From NCBI RefSeq assembly GCF_004762035.2, contig NZ_SIJK02000009.1, forward strand, positions 106,327 to 144,934: DNA of 38,608 bases, in the 5' to 3' direction. The translations under genes and the position numbers were made by a program. Shown here one piece after another: positions 24,451-30,866 of this stretch (the stretch's first letter is position 1; each line of letters opens with the position of its first letter). This DNA is from Candidatus Chloroploca mongolica (lineage in GTDB: Bacteria; Chloroflexota; Chloroflexia; Chloroflexales; Chloroflexaceae). Below the pieces are notes generated by a model that searched no databases, was not told the origin of the DNA, and was given only the letters and a program-made list of their open reading frames with translations.

Positions 24451-26888
24451 CAGCTTAAGGGCGAAATGGCAATGCGGAAGAACCACTGGTCAAGCGCCGC
24501 CACCGCACTGACAAGATAGATCGTCACAATCATGATCTGCGCCCAACGCCCCCGTTGCCAGTAGCGCCCGGCATAGACGGCCCAACAGATCGCGATGATC
24601 GGCAGAATATAGAAGAGTTGCTTGTCCACCATCGAAATTCGGTAGCCCGCTAGCATAAAAACTATCGACACCGAGAACCAGGCCGCCAGGAAGACCCCCG
24701 CGAGCGGGCGCTTCCAGAGATGCAAGAACCCTGGGATCGTAAAGAGTAGCGGGAAGGCCAACCCGTAGAAGAGGTAGCGCCCCGGCCAGATGCGGTAATC
24801 AAAAGCCTGGAAGAACGCCCACATATAGAGATGGAAGGGTGCCCGTTCAACGCCGACACTGCTGGCCCCCTGGGTAAAGACCGTCGCAAAATAGGGCACG
24901 CTCCGCTCGATAATCGGCAGGATATACTGCCCATAATAGACGACGATCACCACCAGGATCGCCACCCCGGTCGCCTGCCAGATCGGCTTGATCCGCGTCC
25001 GCAGCGCCGCCCACTCGGCCCCCTTTGGTGCTGCTGCCAGCAACATCAGCGTGAGCAGCACCAGAAAGACCCCCATAAAGACCGCCGTCACCGTATAGAT
25101 CAGGAACGTAACGGTCAGCATTAGGCTAAAGATGACCATTGGCCCGCGCTCGTGGATGCGTTCCCAGGCACACACCAGGAAGGTTGTCGCCATCAGGGTC
25201 ATCCAGAGCCCAAAGGTCGTCGGCACATTGCCCCAGGCATGCAAGAGAAACGCAACGGGCATCACCGCATACATCGCTGCCGCAAAGACGACATTGCGTG
25301 CGCTGAGCCCAAAGCGCCAGCCGAGCAGGCCGATCATGATGATGCGCGTGCTATCAGCCAACGCACTCAGCATATTGATCGACAACGGCATCGGCCACGG
25401 CAACAGGCTGAGCGGCGCCGCAAAGATGTGGAAATAGGGTGAATAGGGGATAATCGGGCGATTCTCGCCCCATTCCGCCGTCGGCATCGTGCTCTCGTTG
25501 AGCGGACTATTGAGCCCATAGAGCAGCGGCAACTGGCCTTCCAGGATCCAGCGGGCGCGTTCCATATGCCATTGCACATCAACCGCGACAAAATAGGGGT
25601 AGAGCATGCCGCCCGCTTTGAACCAGTAGCTCACAAAAAAGATGAGCAGCAGCGCACTCGTCAGGGGCGCTGGCGTGAAGCGCCCGCGTTCCTCGTGTTC
25701 GCGTGGCTCAATCGCACCGATCGCAGCAAAGAACCAATTTGTCAACGGGATCAGCGCCAGCGCCAGCACAATGCTCCAGATCGCCAGGCCCGCCAGACGG
25801 GGCAGAAAGAAACTGGTCGGGAAGCGGTAGACCATCAAAGCCCAGGCCCCCACCAGCGCGACCAGCAACGCACCAATCAGGGGCCCCAGATCGCCCCACC
25901 GGTGCAGCGAGGCACGGGCCATGACCCTCGTTGTCTCACCGACACGCAGCATGCTCAGCGCGCCATAGACCCCGAGCACCATCGTCAACATCGAGAAGGT
26001 CGTGGCCCAGGGAGGCACCGCACTACGGATCACACCTGTTCCGGCTGCCGGGGCAACCACAACCCGCGAGATCAGCACCCCGAGCTCACGTGGATCATTA
26101 TAGACATTGGCTTGAAGCGCCAGTTCAAGATCACCATTGCCCATCAGACTCGCGGGAATATGCAGATGGATCATCCGCTCTTCGCCCCGGTCGGGAATGG
26201 CAACCATCGGCACCCCATTCACCAGCAACTTTGCCTCAACCGGTTGCTGGTTTGGATGGGCGGCAATCAGCCGGATATGAGCTGTCCAGGCCCCTCGACC
26301 CAACCCCGGCATCACAATCTGGCTCTCACCCTGTGACCAGCGATAGGTTCGCGCCGGTGCAATCGTCAAGGTGCCAACCAGATCTGTGGGCGGTTCAGGA
26401 TCACCCACAAGTGGCGACACCATTTGGATGGTGACCGTCTCGGCCTCAAGCAGATCGGGCGTCAGCTTGGCCACCAGCGTCCGCTCACTCAGACGCGGCA
26501 TCTCCACCCGGATGCCATCAACAGCGATGGCCACCTGGCGCAAGGCCCGATCGGGCTGATCGGGGCTAGCCTCAAACGTCGCAATCCAGACCCCATCGCG
26601 TCGCCCAGGGATTGCCAACTCACGCTCGCCGGCAGGCCAGGCAAACTGTTCACTCGCCCCACTCGCATCTATTTCGCGCCCGTTAAAATCCCGCAGAAAC
26701 GCCATATCACGGGTACTACCGAGATCGATGACCACGGTGGGCCGTGCCGTATACGCCAGCATCAAGAGCACGATCGTCAACACGATCAGCAGGATATAAG
26801 GGCGCAGATCGCCAACCCGTGGCACAGTCAAGGCCGCGCCCCTACTCGCTCGCTCAGAGATGGTACCCGATGCGGTAGATCTCGCCAT
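24450..26888 (-). CDS. Large polytopic membrane protein with extracytoplasmic beta-sandwich
   Basis: An 812-aa protein, first gene of the minus-strand glycan locus. One helix (about 31-48) leads into an extracytoplasmic region to ~290 rich in beta strands, with repeated motifs such as GVWIATFEASPDQPDRALRQ and GAWTAHIRLIAAHPNQQPVE that look like two related sandwich domains. Some 14 hydrophobic segments follow, with FVAVDVQWHMERARWILEG and ENRPIIPYSPYFHIFAAPL in loops, a layout like GT-C transferases. I cannot name the substrate. ATG 26888 has AAGAG eight to nine bases upstream. A perfect hairpin and an extended -10 lie upstream. Confidence 0.82.
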   Translation of the reverse strand: MARSTASGTISERASRGAALTVPRVGDLRPYILLIVLTIVLLMLAYTARPTVVIDLGSTRDMAFLRDFNGREIDASGASEQFAWPAGERELAIPGRRDGVWIATFEASPDQPDRALRQVAIAVDGIRVEMPRLSERTLVAKLTPDLLEAETVTIQMVSPLVGDPEPPTDLVGTLTIAPARTYRWSQGESQIVMPGLGRGAWTAHIRLIAAHPNQQPVEAKLLVNGVPMVAIPDRGEERMIHLHIPASLMGNGDLELALQANVYNDPRELGVLISRVVVAPAAGTGVIRSAVPPWATTFSMLTMVLGVYGALSMLRVGETTRVMARASLHRWGDLGPLIGALLVALVGAWALMVYRFPTSFFLPRLAGLAIWSIVLALALIPLTNWFFAAIGAIEPREHEERGRFTPAPLTSALLLIFFVSYWFKAGGMLYPYFVAVDVQWHMERARWILEGQLPLLYGLNSPLNESTMPTAEWGENRPIIPYSPYFHIFAAPLSLLPWPMPLSINMLSALADSTRIIMIGLLGWRFGLSARNVVFAAAMYAVMPVAFLLHAWGNVPTTFGLWMTLMATTFLVCAWERIHERGPMVIFSLMLTVTFLIYTVTAVFMGVFLVLLTLMLLAAAPKGAEWAALRTRIKPIWQATGVAILVVIVVYYGQYILPIIERSVPYFATVFTQGASSVGVERAPFHLYMWAFFQAFDYRIWPGRYLFYGLAFPLLFTIPGFLHLWKRPLAGVFLAAWFSVSIVFMLAGYRISMVDKQLFYILPIIAICWAVYAGRYWQRGRWAQIMIVTIYLVSAVAALDQWFFRIAISPLS

Positions 26889-26931
26889 ACGCTAACTCTT
26901 ACTCCGTAGGTTTGTCTCAATACGATTGTGC

Positions 26932-26972
26932 CGCTGGTCAACAAGCCAGCTACGCTGGCTTGTTGACCAGCG
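26932..26972. repeat. Perfect 19-bp hairpin repeat (family with 35407-35445)
   Basis: Arms CGCTGGTCAACAAGCCAGC (26932-26950) and GCTGGCTTGTTGACCAGCG (26954-26972) pair perfectly around TAC. It lies in the leader of the 812-aa membrane protein gene, 44 bases before the ATG. A hairpin of the same size and ends (CGCTGGT...ACCAGCG) is at 35407-35445. Confidence 0.75.
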
Positions 26973-27022
26973 ACTGAAAATTTGAGGGTCGCAAACCTCC
27001 CAACGCAACGACAAGACACTTG

Positions 27023-27048
27023 ATTGTACCAGAAATGCCAAGGCCCGC
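27023..27048 (-). promoter_or_regulatory. Possible promoter of the glycan locus
   Basis: On the minus strand TACAAT (27028 to 27023) is preceded by TGG, an extended -10, with a weak TTGCGG 16 bases upstream. It would give a ~130-base leader containing the 26932-26972 hairpin before ATG 26888. The same TGGTACAAT occurs before the hydrolase gene at 30867. Confidence 0.35.
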
Positions 27049-27238
27049 AACCCTTAAAGAGGGTCACCAGAGTAGTTTGATCAGAACAACAGACGTCGGT
27101 GCCACAGGCGGTGATCTGCTCCATCGCGGTGCGGTATTGGTGTTCCAGGGTGCTATCGGCCAGGCGGGCAGCGTCCATGTGCGGGGGCGCAAGAAGTATT
27201 CCTTTCGATGCGCCGCCCCACGCGGCCATCGTGGCACC

Positions 27239-27366
27239 AGCGGATCGTTGCCTGCGCTGAGGCTTGCTACCATGCTTCAGCCGGAGAGCGAGGCGGTGTG
27301 GTAGCGGATCGTTGCCTGCGCTGAGGCTTGCCACCATGCTTCAGCCGGAGAGCGAGGCGGTGTGGT
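27239..27366. repeat. 64-bp tandem duplication
   Basis: Two head-to-tail 64-bp units, 27239-27302 and 27303-27366, beginning AGCGGATCGTTGCCTGCGCT and differing at one visible base (GCTACC versus GCCACC). It lies in the gap between the glycan locus and higBA. Confidence 0.85.
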
Positions 27367-27513
27367 AATGGTTCACACGTGTCCTGGGAGCGAGGGCGTC
27401 CCGCCCATTGTCAATTCTCGCCACATAATGTACCAGGGGCTCTCACCCGCGATGTGCCAGCGGGGCGGCTAACAGTCAAGTTGGGCAGCAGGTCGAACCC
27501 TGCAAGCTCCTAC

Positions 27514-27542
27514 TTGTTCCCGTAACGGGAACGTGTTATACT
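27514..27542 (+). promoter_or_regulatory. higBA promoter
   Basis: TTGTTC (27514-27519) and TATACT (27537-27542) are 17 bases apart, and TGT before the -10 gives an extended -10. The start would be near 27549, 31 bases before higB ATG 27580. The spacer is almost filled by the palindrome at 27516-27532. Confidence 0.65.
27516..27532. promoter_or_regulatory. Palindromic operator, probable HigA site
   Basis: A perfect 17-bp palindrome with arms GTTCCCGT and ACGGGAAC around one A overlaps the -35 and fills most of the spacer of the higBA promoter. HigA antitoxins are HTH repressors of their own operon, so this is the natural candidate site; binding is inferred. Confidence 0.65.
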
Positions 27543-27579
27543 TTGCCTGGAAGGGACGCGACCTGTTGAGCAACAACAT

Positions 27580-27873
27580 ATGCGGGTCATCGCAAAGAAG
27601 ACATTACGTGAGTTCTGGGAAACCCATAGTGATGCCGAACAGGCGCTCAAGGCCTGGTACCAGGATGCAAAAAGTACAGACTGGAATAATCCGAATGATG
27701 TCAAGCGAACATATGCGAATGCAAGCATCATTGCGAATAACCGTGTCGTTTTCAATATTCGTGGTAACAACTATCGGCTCGTGGTTGCAATAAATTATGA
27801 TTTTCACATTGTCTATATTCGCTTTGTTGGTACACACAAAGAGTATGACCAGATTGACGCCGAGAAGATCTAG
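27580..27873 (+). CDS. higB: HigB-family toxin (mRNA interferase)
   Basis: A 97-aa protein of full family length. It matches HigB-type toxins of the RelE/ParE superfamily: MRVIAKKTLREFWETHSDAE at the start, NNRVVFNIRGNNYRLVVAIN in the centre and YIRFVGTHKEYDQID at the end. Such toxins bind ribosomes and cut mRNA when the antitoxin is lost. The toxin comes first in the operon, as is normal for higBA. No good ribosome site is seen before ATG 27580 (GTTGAG at -15), which may keep toxin synthesis low. The region is visibly richer in A and T than the glycan locus, consistent with acquisition. Confidence 0.92.
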   Translation: MRVIAKKTLREFWETHSDAEQALKAWYQDAKSTDWNNPNDVKRTYANASIIANNRVVFNIRGNNYRLVVAINYDFHIVYIRFVGTHKEYDQIDAEKI

Positions 27874-27886
27874 CCAAAGAAGAAAA

Positions 27887-27910
27887 TTTCATACAAGAAG
27901 GCGTATGAAA
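27887..27910 (+). other. Small hairpin between higB and higA
   Basis: TTTCATAC (27887-27894) and GTATGAAA (27903-27910) pair around eight bases, 13 bases after the higB stop. The higB-higA gap of 126 bases is long for this operon type, so the hairpin might influence antitoxin expression; it could also be chance. Confidence 0.35.
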
Positions 27911-27999
27911 AGACTTCGCTCATCACATATTAGCAAAGAGTTAAGAGACAAATGCGCCAAAAAAATACTGATGAAATATGCGTAAATACGGAGGCGACA

Positions 28000-28377
28000 A
28001 TGGACATCCGGCCTATTCGTACACCGGAAGATTATGAAGCAGCGCTCGCAGACGTCGAAGCGCTTTTTTCGTCAAAGCCTGGTAGCCCCGAAGGCGATCG
28101 TCTCGATGTACTGACCACGCTCATTGAGGCTTATGAGGCGGAGATAGAGCCTATCGATGTTCCAGATCCCATTGAGATGTTGCTGTACGTGATAGAGAGC
28201 CGAGGGTTAACTCGGCGTGACTTAGAACCGTATATTGGCACTCGGGCGCGGGTATCAGAGGTCTTAAATCGACGACGACCATTGACCCTGGAGATGATAC
28301 GGAAGTTACATCAGGGATTAGGTATTCCCGCAGAGGTACTAATTCAATCATATTCAGTCCAGCAGCAAGCGGCATAA
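28000..28377 (+). CDS. higA: HigA-family antitoxin (XRE-type HTH)
   Basis: A 125-aa antitoxin. The C-terminal half carries the HTH and family signature, PDPIEMLLYVIESRGLTRRD followed by LEPYIGTRARVSEVLNRRRP and LTLEMIRKLHQGLGIPAEVL; the N-terminal part is acidic (EDYEAALADVEALF), as expected for the toxin-binding region. I start it at ATG 28000, which has GGAGG five bases upstream; an in-frame ATG at 27952 lacks such a site. It should neutralise HigB and repress the operon through the palindrome at 27516-27532. The strong ribosome site compared with that of higB fits the need for excess antitoxin. Confidence 0.92.
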   Translation: MDIRPIRTPEDYEAALADVEALFSSKPGSPEGDRLDVLTTLIEAYEAEIEPIDVPDPIEMLLYVIESRGLTRRDLEPYIGTRARVSEVLNRRRPLTLEMIRKLHQGLGIPAEVLIQSYSVQQQAA

Positions 28378-28479
28378 GCACCCTGCCCCGCCAACACCCA
28401 CGCGATCAGTGAACCATCGTTCCAGCACCGCCTCGCGCCGAACCATTGTCGTTCCGTATCTGCAAGCCAAAAATCATAT

Positions 28480-29130
28480 ATGAAGCTGACCTCATGTACC
28501 CCATCGAATTTGGCGCGTGCCGTTATGATCTTCGCCGACAGGCTTCATGGCTTGGATTTCTTGACCACTCTACGCGCCGAAGAGGCAGGCCTTGATCCAC
28601 ATTCCGCATTTGGATCTTCGCCGTCTGGCAACAAATACCTCAAGCATATCTTGACCGATTTGAAGATTACGCCGAAGGACGCAATTCTTGACATCGGGTG
28701 CGGCAAGGGAAGCGCACTGCGAACGATGCTTGCTTTCCCGTTCGTGCGCGTGGACGGCATCGAGTTGTCGGGAAAGATCGCTGCTATAGCCACGCGAAAT
28801 TTCAAACGGTTAAACGCACACCGGGTGAACGTATTCCATGGGGATGCATCAATGTTCTCCGGTTACGACGCGTACAACATCGTCTATTTGTATAATCCCT
28901 TTCCCGTAAGCGTGATGCGACCAGTCGTTCAGGCCCTGACGCGGTCTGTTCAGGAGGTCGAGCGGGAATTGGTCATCATTTACAACAATCCTACGTGCCA
29001 CGAAACCGTTGTCGCTCAAGGTGTGTTTGCCCAAAAAGGACGGTATCCGGATCAGTGGGGCAATGGCATCGCGCTCTACTCGAATCGTGATGGTCGCGAT
29101 TCGAGACTTTTTGGGAACAAACGGATGTAG
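28480..29130 (+). CDS. Small class I SAM-dependent methyltransferase
   Basis: A 216-aa protein with motif I ILDIGCGKGSALRTML, acidic post-I residues in VDGIELSGKIAAIA and motif II-like AYNIVYLYNPFPVSVM, where NPFP resembles the NPPY/NPPF type of substrate loop. The substrate is unknown. It follows higA by 102 bases on the same strand; that gap holds no hairpin or promoter that I can defend. Base use is less GC-rich than in the glycan locus. The ATG at 28480 has no clear ribosome site, and an internal start is possible. The gene belongs to the accessory patch rather than to a recognisable pathway. Confidence 0.8.
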   Translation: MKLTSCTPSNLARAVMIFADRLHGLDFLTTLRAEEAGLDPHSAFGSSPSGNKYLKHILTDLKITPKDAILDIGCGKGSALRTMLAFPFVRVDGIELSGKIAAIATRNFKRLNAHRVNVFHGDASMFSGYDAYNIVYLYNPFPVSVMRPVVQALTRSVQEVERELVIIYNNPTCHETVVAQGVFAQKGRYPDQWGNGIALYSNRDGRDSRLFGNKRM

Positions 29131-29214
29131 TCGACTAGATCGCCACCCCGGTGGTGCTGGCAAAACAGACCTACGCCGCTTCACCCTTGCATTGACGCCC
29201 ACGGCCTGGGCGCA

Positions 29215-29356
29215 GGTTCTTGTTCCAATACCTTGCAAAGAAGGCGGTTCTTTTGACGCAAAGGCGCAAAGGCGCAAAGGTTTTCGCGTAGGTGAGCTTA
29301 CCCTTCGCGCCTTCGCGCCTTCGCGTGAGCTTCTTTGCAAGGTATTGGTTCTTGTT
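29215..29356. mobile_element. 124-bp MITE-like element with 19-bp inverted ends and target duplication
   Basis: Element 29225-29348 has perfect 19-bp ends, CCAATACCTTGCAAAGAAG (29225-29243) and CTTCTTTGCAAGGTATTGG (29330-29348). The flanks TTCTTGTT at 29217-29224 and 29349-29356 are identical, an 8-bp target duplication that can be counted as 10 bp (GGTTCTTGTT) with the terminal GG. Inside is the TTTTGACGCAAAGGCGCAAAG core and a rough inverted copy (CCTTCGCGCCTTCGCG), so the whole can fold into a long hairpin. It has no gene and would depend on a transposase elsewhere. The right duplication touches the stop codon of the GyrI-like gene. Confidence 0.8.
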
Positions 29357-29964
29357 CAGAGCATTGGTTGTCTGATAATAGTTTTCCATTTTGATGGATC
29401 CGCTTTTCTGATGTCACTTAAGTAGATTTCGTGGTGTTTTCCAGTTCGCTTGCCCCTGGCATCAATAAACGCGTGGACTTTCTCGATCGTGGGCCCTTCT
29501 TCCGAGAATGGGCCGAGATGAAGAATTTGCGCACATGTGCCTTCTGCCAGAGGCTCAAAACGTACGCGTGAAATTGCGGCAGGATTTTTCTTCTTGCGCA
29601 CATCGGCAATGGCGCTGTCGATCATTGCTACGGTGACAAAGTCGGGCTGCATGATCATCATTGTCCACTTCCAGTTGGCCTTGTCTTCGAGCAAAAACGT
29701 TGACATATCGTCTGCCCACCAGAGACCTTCCAGCGGCATGACGCCATAGTCAATGGCCAGCGGCCCCTTCTTGATCATGAACTTCACGGCATAAGAAACA
29801 GCGAATAGCGCTTCAATCGCATTAGCATATACCTGTGAAATATTGGGGTCACCTTCCCCATCGATCATCAAGTAATTCATGGTTGGCACATCAACCTGAA
29901 CAACTTCCTTTGCTGACGGCTGGTAGAGTTGTTGCAACTCTTTCTTGAGATCGATCTTCTGCAT
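29356..29964 (-). CDS. GyrI-like small-molecule-binding domain protein
   Basis: A 202-aa stand-alone GyrI-like (SbmC/BmrR effector-type) protein. The opening VVQVDVPTMNYLMIDGEGDP and the end GTCAQILHLGPFSEEGPTIE, then KHHEIYLSDIRKADPSKWKT, are typical; two tandem alpha/beta repeats can be seen. Relatives bind lipophilic compounds, and some hydrolyse them or protect gyrase; no DNA-binding domain is attached here. The start ATG 29964 has a GGGGAGGA site within ten bases upstream. A DUF1697 gene lies 11 bases upstream on the same strand, so both may be one operon. The stop codon overlaps the MITE target duplication. Confidence 0.85.
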   Translation of the reverse strand: MQKIDLKKELQQLYQPSAKEVVQVDVPTMNYLMIDGEGDPNISQVYANAIEALFAVSYAVKFMIKKGPLAIDYGVMPLEGLWWADDMSTFLLEDKANWKWTMMIMQPDFVTVAMIDSAIADVRKKKNPAAISRVRFEPLAEGTCAQILHLGPFSEEGPTIEKVHAFIDARGKRTGKHHEIYLSDIRKADPSKWKTIIRQPML

Positions 29965-29975
29965 AAATCCTCCCC

Positions 29976-30512
29976 TTATTCCTCTTTACAAAACTCAGCC
30001 AATTTCCTTGCTGTATTTACGTTTCTTGTGGTCATTCGACTATAGGATTTGTGACCAATAATCTTCGTGATGTGACTTCTGTTATAATTTTCTTTTTTTA
30101 TGTTCCATACGATGGCTTTATTTGTATAAAAAATTTCCATGTATTCTCTCCTGATTGGTAATTCCGAGATAATTTCAGGCCTGGCAATATCATCAAACAG
30201 GTATGCAACATACGTTTGCTCTCTCTCGTTGCTATGCCATTCTGCTGGTATTGCTTTTTCAATCTCTACTATCTCGAAGGAGGTTTTCACAAGGGTTGGA
30301 ATGTTCTGACCAAACGTCTTCTCAAGTTTATTCTCGATCATCTCAGTTAACTCAGAACTATCTCGCTCCGATTCGAATAGTACATTGCCAGAGTTTAAAT
30401 AGGTAACTACATTTTCAAGCCCAAGCTCTTCCAGAAGACCTTTTAATGTCTTCATTGGTACCTGAATAGACTTTCCGACATTGATTCCACGTAGCAACGC
30501 AACAAACTTCAA
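29976..30512 (-). CDS. DUF1697-family protein, AT-rich
   Basis: A 178-aa protein matching DUF1697: MKFVALLRGINVGKSIQVPM at the start, VVTYLNSGNVLFES in the middle and TTRNVNTARKLAEF at the end are family hallmarks. The function of the family is unknown; the fold is a cytosolic alpha/beta protein without membrane parts. Its sequence is markedly AT-rich with many AAA, ATT and TTT codons (IEIEKAIPAE, IVWNIKKENYN), unlike all neighbours, which points to recent transfer, perhaps from a low-GC bacterium. GGGGAGGA stands just before ATG 30512. It is followed 11 bases later by the GyrI-like gene. Confidence 0.88.
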   Translation of the reverse strand: MKFVALLRGINVGKSIQVPMKTLKGLLEELGLENVVTYLNSGNVLFESERDSSELTEMIENKLEKTFGQNIPTLVKTSFEIVEIEKAIPAEWHSNEREQTYVAYLFDDIARPEIISELPIRREYMEIFYTNKAIVWNIKKENYNRSHITKIIGHKSYSRMTTRNVNTARKLAEFCKEE

Positions 30513-30646
30513 GTATTTCCTCCCCTATTATTCGTAGGTGAATCGATCCTTCTCAGTCCCTCATGCTGTTCATATGCTGTCGGTGTTGTCCATCTATGAT
30601 ACCACATCAGCAATGGCCTGCTCCAACTGAGAGCCAGCCACACCAG

Positions 30647-30771
30647 GGCTGATGCAAAGTCATTTCGATCGTCCGCAGATTACGCAGATTACGCAGATTA
30701 GGGCTTCCGCATCTGCGTAATCTGCGTAATCTGCGGACTTTATCTAACCCTACTGGGACGTTGCATGAGCC
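30647..30771. repeat. 125-bp MITE-like inverted-repeat element
   Basis: The centre is a perfect 28-bp inverted repeat, 30671-30698 against 30711-30738, around a 12-base loop; its arms are made of repeated ATTACGCAG/CTGCGTAAT units. Outer ends GGCTGATGCAA (30647-30657) and TTGCATGAGCC (30761-30771) are inverted with one mismatch, suggesting a mobile or once-mobile non-coding element. It differs from the CAATACCTT family. Confidence 0.65.
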
Positions 30772-30813
30772 TCTAAGATCGGTGAGGTGCAAGCGCACAA
30801 ATGCTGGTGAGTT

Positions 30814-30822
30814 TGGTACAAT
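30814..30822 (+). promoter_or_regulatory. Extended -10 of the lipoprotein hydrolase gene
   Basis: TGGTACAAT stands 45 bases before the start codon at 30867. No good -35 is present at 17 bases, as is allowed for extended -10 promoters. The same nonamer precedes the glycan locus on the other strand. Confidence 0.4.
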
Positions 30823-30866
30823 CAATCATCTGCCCAGTGAGTATCGAATAGACAGGATTTGTTGCC

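Larger units (their letters stand above)
26889..27579. other. 691-bp intergenic region with hairpin, promoters, tandem repeat and a possible gene remnant
   Basis: It contains, left to right, a 19-bp perfect hairpin (26932-26972), a possible minus-strand promoter (27023-27048), a 64-bp tandem duplication (27239-27366) and the higBA promoter. A minus-strand frame is open over about 27237-26930 and includes LLAPPHMDAARLADSTLEHQ followed by CCSDQTTLVTLF; this has the look of a decayed transposase piece but matches no family that I can name securely. The stretch 27367-27510 shows nothing I recognise. Confidence 0.4.
30513..30866. other. Intergenic region with long inverted repeat and promoter
   Basis: This 354-bp gap lies between divergently arranged genes. 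It holds the inverted-repeat element 30647-30771 and the extended -10 at 30814-30822. I see no credible gene in it; its AT-rich left third probably contains the promoter of the DUF1697 gene, but no convincing pair of boxes. Confidence 0.6.

Noticed and set aside
22258-24486. Start of the GT-C/TPR protein at 24486
   Set aside because: This would overlap the preceding gene by 37 bases; ATG 24450 gives the common TGATG coupling.
26930-27237. Decayed IS4-like transposase on the minus strand
   Set aside because: Phrases such as LLAPPHMDA and DQTTL recall IS4/Tn5-type proteins, but no DDE catalytic pattern, terminal repeats or sufficient length could be seen, so I list it only as a possible remnant.
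30671-30738. CRISPR-like or tRNA-like structure from repeated ATTACGCAG units
   Set aside because: Units are adjacent without spacers and form one simple long hairpin; there is no cloverleaf or CCA end.
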